This document shows positions 37,297 through 47,153 of a stretch of 64,000 nt of DNA, piece after piece; the first letter of the stretch is position 1, and every line of letters begins with the position of its first letter. The notes beneath the pieces are model-generated. The model was given only the letters and a program-made list of their open reading frames with translations. It did no database searches and was not told the DNA's origin. This stretch comes from Aurantiochytrium sp. KH105 (Eukaryota > Sar > Bigyra > Thraustochytrida > Thraustochytriidae). Both the position numbers and the translations under genes were made by a program. The DNA lies in the NCBI GenBank assembly GCA_003116975.1, contig BGKB01000015.1, positions 310,001-374,000 on the forward strand, written 5' to 3'.

Positions 37297-38455
37297 TTAT
37301 TCAAAACTGAAGTTGTCGCCGACAATGTCCGGCGTTAGGAGAGGACGCAATTTGTTCTGAACGCTGGCACGTATGCCTGCGTCTTCAATCTTCTCCACCA
37401 TGTAGTCGCGAAGACGCTGCGCTCGAAGCTTAGCCCATGCTTGCTGTACAACAGCGAAATCGCTAAAGAATGGGTCCTTTTCGCCAGCAGGCTTTGACAC
37501 ACAACTCGCCACATGTTGATGACAAGATCGTGAGTCGTTGCCCGTGTCCTTCAAGCACCATGCGCAAAAGTAGCACGGGCAGGTGCCACATTTGAGAGCA
37601 CAAAAGCCGCTAAAGTCAACGAAAACTGTCGAGCAACGGGGGCATGAGACACTTGAGATCTCATTCTGGATCGTGCGAATGTGATTCTGCGTCGTCGGGT
37701 CTAACCCATGCTCACGAAGCGCTGCATCGAGACGAAGCTGAAGCTGACGCTCTTGTTCAGCTGCGGTGTCTCGCTCAAAATATGCGTGCACTATGTCGAG
37801 CAGAGCTGTAAAGTCCTCGTCTGGAACCGCGGATGCAATTGCACGTCCAGTGATGAGAAGCTCGCAGTCTGGAGTGACACAGCACATGCTTCCATCTCGT
37901 AGTACGTTGACGTGCGCATTAGGCTGAGTAGCTGCACGTACAAACCCGCTCGGGCAACCTTTGCACGTAAAGTGGACATTAGCGCGAAGGGTGGGAAAAT
38001 TGTCAAGGCAAATGGCACATGAGGCCTGCTTTACGGGCTCAACTTGAAAAGTCTCGCAACGCAAGGCCTGAAGCGCCGTGGGCCGATTTGTTGGATCTGC
38101 AGACTGCAGGGACGAAATGAGCGACTGCAAAGTGACAGATTCTTCTGTGTTCTCGGAGAGGTCCGCGAGGACCTTTCGCGTGGAAAAGAGATCCACAGCA
38201 GCCTCTATCCTTTTGACATTTCTACTGCAAACCTCAAGGGCCATATACCTGTAGGTGGCTTGCATGGGCTGCGTCATGGTCACATTGTGGCTTTAAACAC
38301 CATTAAAATCCCCTAGCACAGGCGACAGGCCTGGGGCGAGAAAGACATTCTCTGGCTTGTCGTCGCAGTGCACGAAGCCTTGCGAGTGCCAGGCGTGGAG
38401 TCCAGAACAAAGACCGATTGCAAAGCGTCTGCGCGTCGCCAGGTCTGCATGCGAG
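36435..38455. repeat. Segmental duplication, copy B (partial)
   Basis: Direct copy of 31160-33215 placed upstream of the parent gene in the same orientation. The right-hand junction is at AGGTCTGCATGCG (38443-38455), after which similarity stops inside the kinase domain. Confidence 0.85.
37297..38455 (-). pseudogene. Truncated copy of the kinase-RING gene
   Basis: Starts abruptly inside the kinase C-lobe (HCDDKPEN in place of HCDVKPEN), reads DFN where the parent has DFD, and then has an in-frame TAA about five codons later. Downstream, 328 codons remain open to the same C terminus as the parent (...LTPDIVGDNFSFE). The RING1 module has lost the Cys/His-spacing segment around parent Cys1116, so zinc binding there is probably broken. 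The RING2-like module (CPRCSTVFVDFSGFCALKCG) keeps its cysteines. It lacks all ankyrin and N-lobe sequence. A shorter RING2-only product is possible in principle, but there is no promoter evidence for it. Confidence 0.82.
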
Positions 38456-39175
38456 TATACAGCGTGGTGATCTGCAAATCGTGCTCCTCTCGGCTTGCAA
38501 GATGCGGCGAGGTCTCAGAATCATCATCATAATCATCATAATCATTATCATAATAATAATGATGAAAAGCTCTTGCTTAACCTCGTACGAAGCTTTCTTC
38601 TTTTTCATACTCGTTGCACACAGAGAGACACAAGCCTAAGCATAGCCACGACGTCCTCCGGTTTCAGATGATGTCTGCTTTGTCTCTCTCTTTTCTTCTC
38701 TTCTCTTGTCTTTCCTTTTCTTTTCTTCCGCATTTGCGAGACGCCATCTTCTGATGTTTAGCTTGCTCCTGCTCTTTTTCCAAAAGGCGTTTGACTTTCC
38801 TCCCTCATCTCCCCCCGTCCAAGAAGACGTTGCTGATTTCCCCCTCTCGTTGCCCGTTCCCGACCCTTCACGAAGGTCGAACCTTTTACACCTCCACCGT
38901 GACGTCGCCACCACTCACAGTCTGCAGGCTCGCAGTGGATGATGGAGGTGACGCTCTCACCTTGCTCCCATCGTGAATTTGAAAATGGTGGCAAAACCAG
39001 AAGCGTCGTCTCTCCCATCGCTACACGGGCACATTTGACGCGTACGAGCGCGACTCGTGGCTGCACGCAAGACACGCCAGCAAGCCGGGCGCTCCCCCCC
39101 CACGCCTCGTGCGACCTCCGCAAAGCCTCGCTCGCTGGAGGTGCGTGCGAACTACAACAACTCGTTGCTGTGGTC
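38456..39175. other. Spacer and upstream region of the Smr-domain gene
   Basis: Begins with an ATC/AAT-rich run (about 38519-38564) just outside the duplication boundary. A TTTTC/TCTTT pyrimidine stretch follows (38675-38730). The open frame upstream of the chosen Smr start shows no conservation. Confidence 0.5.
38519..38564. repeat. AT-rich trinucleotide repeat (CAT/AAT)
   Basis: Interleaved ATC, ATA and AAT units, located about 65 bp beyond the right end of duplication copy B. Confidence 0.8.
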
Positions 39176-40300
39176 ATGGAGGAGGACGCCGACCTCGCGC
39201 TCGCGCGAAAGCTCGCGGAGGAATGGGCTCGGGAAAAAGAGGCGCGCGAGGCCACGGATGCCGAGCTGGCGCGCAAACTGCAACAAGAGTTTGAGAAAGA
39301 CTCGAAAGCAACGAGTGCAACAGATCAAACTGAGACCGTGACAACTTCGACGACCTCCCCCACGACAACCTCGACGAACGAAACCTCAAGCGAAGTGACC
39401 GCAGCCGAAGGCATTTTGCAAGAGGAGCTCTGTGCGCAGCTGCAGCAGGAACTCGAGGATGCCGCTGCGGCTCTGGCACTGCAGCAGGAGGTCTCGGACG
39501 CAGACCTTGCGGCGAAGCTGCATGGCGAGCTCAATGCGGAGGAGACCGAAAATGCAATGCAGACCGACCTTTGGCTCGCGAGACAGCTGCATGAAGAGCT
39601 CAATGTCAGTCGCAGCGAGTCCTTGAGTTTTGCGGCCGCGGTCAAACGCAACGCCACGCCTCCCCAACATCCGGAAGCCATGACATCCACAATCAGTGGC
39701 TCAGGTCTGCCAAGTGCCAAAGCTTCAAGCGCCGGCCAAGTAGCCCCTCGAGCTCGCCGGCGCAGGTCGAGTCTTCGCGCGCGCGTGCCACACAACATGA
39801 CGCCTGCAGACTTGGCAGACGAGCTGCGGTCGTCCAAGACGTCGCTTGCTCACGCGCGTTTTCTACGCACGAGTGCACTTTCAAAACTTAGCCGATTGCA
39901 CTTGATGGAACCTGGCGTCCGTGCGACGCGCGAGGCCGAGGCAAACGAAGCCATGGCACATGCTGCAAGTGTAATTTTCGCCCACAACAATGAGGACTTG
40001 GCGGGCGCGGTTCTGAGCCGTGCGCGGAGGCTGCCGCTTGTCAAGGTCGATTTTCACTACCTGCTCCTCCATGAGGCGCTCGACAGGCTCGAGGCCTTGC
40101 TGCAGCTTGCGAGGTCTCTCTTCTGGGACACGGTGGAGATCATTTGTGGCGCGGGACTCAATTCTGCCAACAAGCAAGCGCGGATTGGACCCAAAATTCG
40201 CCTTCGTCTTGAGCAACTTCGACGCCAACGCATCTATGTACGCAAATTCTGTGATCATGGGAATGGCAATTTCGAAGTTGCCGTCTTGCATGCCTCCTAA
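39176..40300 (+). CDS. Smr-domain protein with DUF1771-like region
   Basis: 374 residues from ATG 39176 (MEEDADLALARKLAEEW). The open frame extends 79 codons further 5' but without recognisable sequence. The N-terminal half has at least four short amphipathic repeats of the type DAELARKLQQEF / DADLAAKLHGELN / DLWLARQLHEELN, separated by Thr/Ser-rich linkers. A basic segment (ARRRRSSLRARVPHN) precedes a DUF1771-like helical region (about 220-275). The C-terminal Smr domain starts VDFHYLLLHEALDRLEALL, where LDLHGL is usual, and contains GAGLNSANKQARIG for the GxGxxS loop. Smr domains are nucleic-acid endonuclease or binding modules, and eukaryotic DUF1771-Smr proteins act in RNA quality control or DNA repair. 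The deviation in LDLHGL leaves activity uncertain. Confidence 0.8.
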   Translation: MEEDADLALARKLAEEWAREKEAREATDAELARKLQQEFEKDSKATSATDQTETVTTSTTSPTTTSTNETSSEVTAAEGILQEELCAQLQQELEDAAAALALQQEVSDADLAAKLHGELNAEETENAMQTDLWLARQLHEELNVSRSESLSFAAAVKRNATPPQHPEAMTSTISGSGLPSAKASSAGQVAPRARRRRSSLRARVPHNMTPADLADELRSSKTSLAHARFLRTSALSKLSRLHLMEPGVRATREAEANEAMAHAASVIFAHNNEDLAGAVLSRARRLPLVKVDFHYLLLHEALDRLEALLQLARSLFWDTVEIICGAGLNSANKQARIGPKIRLRLEQLRRQRIYVRKFCDHGNGNFEVAVLHAS

Positions 40301-40679
40301 ATGGGAGAACATGCCTGACGGCGTTGCAGCGACTCGCAGATCTCCTGTTTCCCTTTCTTCCCTCTTCCTTTTTCTTTGCTTTTCTCCCTGTTCTTGTCGT
40401 TTGTAGGGGCGGTATAGCGCATGAGAGACAACGCACACGTTTGCCGAACATTAGTGTATCATAGCAAAAGAGTGATAACTAGCTTAGCTTTCTTACGAGA
40501 GGACAATATGTCTGGCTTTTGTTGACGAATCAGTCAAAGTGAGGACAAAGAAAAAAGAAAAAGAAAAGGGTCCATGGGAAAGTGCGAGTCGAGTCCGTGT
40601 CGATCAAGAAACACGCACACATACAGACAAAGTGCAGGCAACGCACAGAGCTCTTCTGCTGATCAGCACCTACCTCTTT
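40301..40679. other. Convergent intergenic spacer
   Basis: 3' flanks of the Smr gene (+) and the hydrolase gene (-). Pyrimidine-rich near 40345-40400 and with AAAAGA repeats near 40546-40566. No gene seen. Confidence 0.5.
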
Positions 40680-42758
40680 CTAGCTCCCGAATTCGCCCCG
40701 ACGCGAGTTCGAGGACTCGCTGGCGCTCTTGTCTGTGACCGGAAGAGGAAAGCCATCGAGGGAGGGAAAGTCATTTTCATCATCCCCGTCCTCTCCGTGA
40801 CACCCGCAGGCATCCTTTTCCTCGTTTGCGTCGTCATTAGCCACGTTTCCATCTCCATTGTGTGCGCTGCTGTCTCTACCTGATTGCTGTGTCAATCGAG
40901 GCGCTGGAGGACGACCCTGATGTGCCGCGGCAGTGTTTGCAGCCTCCGGTGCCGAGCCTCGGCTTGCGGCCACAGCTTCATGATTTTCAGTGGGGCCGCG
41001 TGTTGGTGCCGGCGGGCGGGGATTTGCAGGCGGACGAGGACGAGACCCTGCGATCCCTGGCGCAGGTGGTCTCGTTGGCCTTGGGGCAGGCGCTGGAGCT
41101 GGAGCTGGCATGCTGGTCGACAAGTCATTGCCAGCATTCTTGATTGCGGAGCTCTCGCTCTCGATCATTGACGCCTCGAGTGCAGCTTTGAGCGCGGCAT
41201 CCTCGATGTCGCTCTCGTCGCCGTCATTGTCGCTAACATGGCACAATTTAGCATCGTTGCTAAATGCCCCAGTCGTACCCCCCTCGTCCGCCTTTACGTT
41301 TTTTGCATGCGTAGCACTATCACCGTCATCATCCTTTTCGTCATCATCGTCATCGTCGTCCTGGTGACGATCATCCGATTTTTGGTTGTCGCTTGGAAAT
41401 GAACTTTGTTGCAGCGCATCGTGAAACTCCGCATCCAGCTCGTCTGTGCTCACCCCTCCTTGAGCGCCAGCAATTGTCGATTCGCCTGAAGTACCCTGGG
41501 CTTCCGCGAGAGAAAGTTGGATGGCGTGACGCAGCATAGCCTCTTCGTACACGTCCTCTGAAGCGCCAGCAGCGGCTCCGGGTGGGACAGCGCCAGAAAA
41601 GGAGGCTGAGGGCGAGCGTGCGCCCGGCGAAGCCATGGGCGGCGGCATGGTATAGTTGAGCGCAAAGTCAAAATTGCGCGGGTCGGCGTGACCCACAACG
41701 TCAGAGTCTTGCTCCGTGGTCGAGATGAGCGTATTGTAGAGAAATATGCAAACAGAGTCGATAAAGAATTGAGGACGCGACGAAGAGTGGTCGCCGGGGA
41801 AATTTCTCAGGTTTTTGTCCCCGGCGTAGGCGTCATAGAGCTGCTGCGAATGGTGCGGCAGGATAAAATGGTCTTCTTCACCATGTCCAAAGAGTGCCGG
41901 TATAAAGGAGGTTTCTGCGTGCTTGATGGGCTCTAGCTTGAAGATGTCAAAGTGGGCACGCGAGCGCACGCTGTTACGCACCATGCGGAGGGCCATGCCC
42001 ATGAGAAAGTGCGGCACGTTGACTTCGGAACTGAGTTCTTTGGCGAGCTGCTTGAGTGAAGCAAAGGGGCTGTCCAGCACCATGGCGGCAATGCTCGGGT
42101 CACGCTCTGCGAACATGAGCGCGGTCGCTGCGCCCATGCTGCGGCCCCACAGACCAATGCTGCTCGTTTTGCCGGTGGACCGCAGGTGGTCCACAACGGC
42201 CTCGAGGTCCTCGCGCTCGTACCAGCCCAGCGAGATGTACTCGCCTTCAGAGTGGCCCGATCCGGCAAAGTCGAAGGCAAAGAGGGTCATGCCACTGGAG
42301 AGGATGTGCGGTAGGGTCTCGAGGGCCTCTGCGCGGCAGCTCGCGTTGCCATGCAGATAAATGACGCAGGGTTTGGGGTGTGCGCCTTCCTCGCTGAGGG
42401 ACTTTGGTTTCCAATGCGAGCATGCTAGCCGCTGGTCTCTTTTGTTGCGGAGCCATACGTCCTCGCGTTCGAAAATGACGCCGTCCACTGTGAAGGCCGT
42501 CGGCCCGAGCACGGACTCGGAATACTCTGCGCGAGGGGGGCGGATAATGGCATGTACAAGTTCTTCGTAGCCTCCGCGCACCATTTGCCAGTAGCTCATG
42601 CGCGGGGCCTGCTCGAGCAGCGCGGCATCCGACGAGTCATGCTCCGCTTCGCCCGAGCTCGTCGACGCACGCCGCCGCCGCCGTCGCCGCCGCGACCGGA
42701 GGCTTCCCTCGCTGCCGGCCTCGCCGGACCCGTTGTGAGCGCCTTCATTCGCGTTGAG

Positions 42759-42789
<31 letters not shown>

Positions 42790-42881
42790 TTTGCGCGGCT
42801 CGCGCCGCTGCTGCGCGCGCCGCCGGGGTCGTCCTGCGGCGCGCCGCCGCCGCCGCCCTGCTTGCTGCCGCGCGACCCCAT
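40680..42881 (-). CDS. Alpha/beta hydrolase with ubiquitin-interacting motifs
   Basis: 733 residues from ATG 42881. The N terminus MGSRGSK is a potential N-myristoylation signal and leads into a Gly-rich, then Arg-rich, linker. The alpha/beta hydrolase domain spans about 125-385: oxyanion region VIYLHGNA, nucleophile Ser248 in GRSMG, acid Asp337 (HGEEDHFI), base His365 (PGDHSSSRP). This arrangement resembles the ABHD13/17 group (serine hydrolases, some of which are protein depalmitoylases). The tail (385-733) carries two good ubiquitin-interacting motifs, EEAMLRHAIQLSLAEA (446-461) and EDAALKAALEASMIES (560-575), a weaker third near 482-496, an Asp run (508-519) and Pro-rich segments. Hydrolase plus UIMs suggests a membrane-tethered enzyme that recognises ubiquitinated partners; substrate unknown. 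Confidence 0.85.
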
Positions 42882-45800
42882 GGTCGCGTCTGCAGCCCTC
42901 GCTCGTGTGCGTGTGCGTGGGCGTGTGGGCTTCTTCTTACCCTGCTGCGATCGCCCTGCTGGCTACCTATTATTACCATACCTACTAACATCCATCATGA
43001 TGGCAGCCGCAGCAGGGCTGTATACATACGTACGTACGTACTACGTGTTCTGGACAGGGGTCGAGTCTCGTGACATGACAAATTGTGGAATGTTCACGTA
43101 TACGTGTACACTGCCTTGCGGGGCTTTTGTCTTTTTCCTGGCGTTGTACTGCGCGCACATCGGGGACATCTCGCAGTATACATTTTATTTTTTGCCAACG
43201 CAAGAGGGAAAGCATAGCGTGAACTTGCGAGCGCCTTTGCGCGTCGTGCGTGATGTAATCAAGAGTACGTTGCTACATTAATCTGCACTGCCTGACAACC
43301 TGGCCGACAATCAAAGATCCAAGAGGGAATAAAGAGTACCCGTGAAAAAATGGAGTGTTTCGTCGTAGGTACCTGCAGGCCGACATGCGCGCTTTGTCTC
43401 AGCCTGCGTCACCTTGACTAGCGAGTGGGACCTGTTAGGATTGCGCTGGAGACATCGAGCTTTGATTGGGTTTCTCCGGAGCTGTACTACTTTGATCGAC
43501 CGCGAGATAAGAGTATTTCTGTTTTCTGAGTGAGGAAACCTCATTGACTGTTTGTCTTCTGAAAAGGAACGTATGCGCTCACTGCATCATTACGAGATCG
43601 AAACTTGGCCGGTCTCGTAGAAGCAGAGAATGCTTTTGTGAAACGCTTTTCGTGAAACGCTGAAGCTCATTTATCTTCTATTTCTTCGAATGACAAAGCA
43701 TAGTCGACGCGCTGCATGATTGTGACATTGTCGCCGTTTGATTCACTCAAGACGTGATGGCCTACGACAGACAGAGCGAGAGGACATACAAGGGTGAATT
43801 AAGCTCGATGCCACGCGAGATGAAATACACAAACTTTTTCTGAATTTTAAGGCACGATCACCCAATCCAACAGTGGCGGGAGATGATGATTTGGCATGAT
43901 CAGCTCTCGCTGTCACGCTGATCGCAAGCAGTTTCCTCGCTCCGCAAACGTAGAATACTCGCCACAATGGTGCGACCAGCCACGAAAGCAATCACGGGGA
44001 CGCTCGATCTCTTCGTCCCCGACTAGCGAACAATGTGGGGATTCCCGACCGTCAAAACGCCAGCCACCATGGCCACCATGGCCACTGGCCAGTCATTAGT
44101 GGCAGCCGGACGACTCAATGATAGGCGAATCGCGGCGGAAACAGTCGCGATGGCGTTGGCCACGGCGGCTTCGTCGGCTGGCTGGCTGGCCTCCGCAGAC
44201 CAACGTCACGAGAAGAGTCGCGCATCGCCAGTGAGATCAAGGCATCCATTCCAAAGACCATCTTTGGTGTCTTTCGAGCAGCCGCCAGCAGTGGGGCAGA
44301 GGTCAGACTATGGCACGCGCGGTTTCCGCGTCTCTTCCCCTTTTCCCTCTTCACTTGCCCCGCATAGCAGTCCCTGTGGCTAGCTGGCCGTGAAATGAAA
44401 CAGAAGCAGCTTTTCATCACAGAGTTTCCTTCCTCGCCTCGCCAGCTCCTACAAGGGTGTACAGTCGGAGTTTCTACGGACCCAGGTCTTGTATCCGCTG
44501 CATCCACACCGGACCCAGCGCATTACGTCCACGTACTGCACCATTATATGCCAGATTTTGCCGGCGGCTCTAGGAGAAAAGCCTTGAAGACTCCTACACC
44601 ACCCCCCTTGTGTCCTCCGGGAGAGCGCTCTCAGGCGCTTCCCCGCGTCCCCGCCGCGCCCGCGCCGCGCCCTGCGCCACCCTCGCGCGGCGCGGGGGCG
44701 GGCCCGCGCGGGCGCGGCGNGGCGGGGCGCGCTGGCCCGTCCTGGCGGCGCGCGCGCCGCGCGATGCGCGCGGGTCCCGCGCGGCGTCGGCAAAAAGAGC
44801 GCACGCGAGCCCAAGGTCAACGCCGAGCGGGGCCTGGCGGCCGTGCTAATCTTATTCCCGCGCCGCCCGGCCCCGCGCCAGGCCCCGCCCGAGGCCCCGC
44901 GCCCAGAGGCCGCGCGCGAGCGTCCCGGACGCGCCGCCGCGGCGCGCGCGAGCCAGCGCCGGCCAGCCGGGCAGCCGCGACGTGGCCTGGCGTGCCGTGC
45001 CGTGGCGTGCCGCGCGAGGACTGACTCACTCGCTTGGTTATTGACGACGACGACAAACCTCTTCTGCATATGCCGCATCCTCGACGAGAACGAACGGCGG
45101 CGAGCCGAGGCGAGGCGAGCAGCGCAGAGCCGCGGCCGGGCCTCGCGGCAGGTGGCGGGCAGGCCGCTTCGCGCGGCGCCGCACCTCGGGCCTGGAACGA
45201 GTCAGGGGTCCACATGTGCCCGGCGAGGCCTCGGCGCCAGTCCTCGGCTTGTGTTTGTTGCTAGTAAACATGGTAACAGTAACAGTAACCACGCGGAGGG
45301 TGTGTATGGGCCAGGGAGGGCCTACCGGTTCTCGGTAGCTGGGGCTAGGATGGGGTCGGGGGCGTGGTCTGTTTCTGGGGCGCACGGACCTGAGGCCGTG
45401 GCCTTGCGCTGCGATGGACACGGACCGAGGAGCATTGCTTGGGAAGAACGCATGAGAGGAGAAGGAAGAGCGAGGACTCTCTGCGGAGAATGAGATTGAT
45501 AGAGATGGCGACATGTAGTGAAGAAGCTTCATGCATGTATGGGGCACGTTACGCTTGCAAGTTTCGGCATGTCTCGCGCGGTTTTTGCTTTTGCTCTAGA
45601 TGGACGATTGGGGGTTGCTTTTTGCACTCCTCAAATCTCACGTTATAAATCGCAAAGTTTGTCTCGCGATCATGATTTACACAAAAGAACTGACTCTTGT
45701 GTCCACTCCTTTCTCCCTCCACCTGTGATAAGAAGCATGTCATTACCCTTTTCTTGCTTTTTGTCAACAGAATCGGGGCAAGATGGAGAATTTTTTTTTT

Positions 45801-47153
45801 AAAATTACTCATTTTATTGCATTGCTCAAAGACTATTCTCCCCACTCATTCCATCAAGCACATCGCCCTCCCTCCACCTTTTCCGCTCTTCTCTCTTTTC
45901 CTTTTCTTTGATTTCGCTCTTCCCCCCCCCCCTTTGACTGCCAATCGCTCGCTATTGCCCAAGATGCCTGACTCATTCATAGGTCACCAGCTCAATCATC
46001 AACCAGCCAGGCAGGGCAAATGGCACAACCTCCTCCTCCACCGACCAAACAGGTAAAAATCTCCCGCCTCCCTCCGCGTCTCACTCGTCGCTTTCTCTCT
46101 CTTCTGCTAGCCGTGGCGGCGGATTCCCGACCTTTCTCTCCGTGCCGCTGCCGCTGCCGCTGCGCTTGCCGAGCCTTATCTTACGATCTTTCCGCGGCCG
46201 TGTCGTGTCTCCAACCACCAGTGTTGTCACTCTTTCTCTCTCCTTCTTTTCCTTCTTTCCATCAGTAGACCATAGTAGTATACTATACTATCAACGTGTG
46301 TGTGCTCTCCTCTCCTCTCCTTTCCTTTCCTTTCCTTTTTCTGCGCCGGATCTGCCGCCGCCCTGCGCCCCTCCGCCCGGGCCGCGGGGCCCCTGCAGCC
46401 GGCCTGCAGCCGGGCTCTCGGCCTGCGTTCCACCCGCTTCGCGCGAGGGCCTCTCCGCGCGCGGGTTTCGCGCCCGCGCGGCGGTCTGCGCCGTCCTCGC
46501 CCGCGCGAGGAGCAATAGTATCTTGGTTTCTATCTTTCCCTTCCGGCATCCATGCGTGCGCAAGAAGGCCCAGCCAAGCACATCGAAACAAGGCAGTCAA
46601 GAGAGAGAGAGAGAGAGAGCGCGCGATAGATACATAGGAGGAGTATGGCCGGCGCACAAGAAAGATAAGGCGCCGAGACAGACCCGCAAGCCGCCGCGAG
46701 AAGCCGCCGCCCCGCCCGCGGCAGCCAAGGCCGCCAGCAGCGCCGCGAGCGGACCCGGCCGCCGCGGACCCGCGCTCTCCCCTCCTCGCGCCCGCACCCG
46801 CGACGCCGCGCGAGCCGAGCGAGCGAGCGAGCGAGCGAGACGACCCGGAACAAGGACAAGCGCAAGGCCGACGACCCCGACCCGGCTGCTTGGCCTCGCG
46901 CGCTGCGCTGCGCTGCGCTGCGCTGTGCTGTGCCGGGGAAGCGATTCGGCTGCGCGGACAAGGGGGCAAGGAGAGGAGGCCGATCGAGCGCAGCGCCTGC
47001 GCGTGCACGGCTCGGCAGCGCCGCGCCAAGTCCTGCGCGAAACGAAATTGAGGCGAAAACCCTGCACCCCGCGAGACTGAGCTCTTCGGCCTCGCGCTGC
47101 GCGAACCCAGGTCAACAGCGGAGCGACGAAACGACGGGCGCGCGCAAAAGATC
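42882..47153. other. 4.3-kb region without a confident gene
   Basis: Lies between divergent genes. 42882-44640 is mixed-composition DNA with small unrelated frames (including a TACG repeat near 43025-43041 and CCACCATGG repeats near 44066-44082). 44640-45240 is extremely GC-rich with one ambiguous base at 44720. 45690-46340 is pyrimidine-rich. A short ATG frame at 46020-46052 (MAQPPPPPTKQ) ends in CAG then GTAAAA, and a pyrimidine tract plus CAG occurs at 46265, so a 5'-UTR intron of the MAP kinase gene (46053-46265) is possible. GA repeats lie at 46601-46619 and CTGCG repeats at 46901-46925. Confidence 0.4.
46601..46619. repeat. (GA)n microsatellite
   Basis: About nine GA units on the + strand in the upstream region of the MAP kinase gene. 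Confidence 0.85.

Noticed and set aside
43025-43281. Possible small membrane protein frame near the TACG repeat
   Set aside because: The start region is a translated simple repeat and there is no homologous pattern.
44395-45078. Overlapping 209-codon frames on both strands around the N at 44720
   Set aside because: Extreme GC content keeps several frames open; no recognisable motif and one ambiguous base. No duplicated flanks were found at this N.
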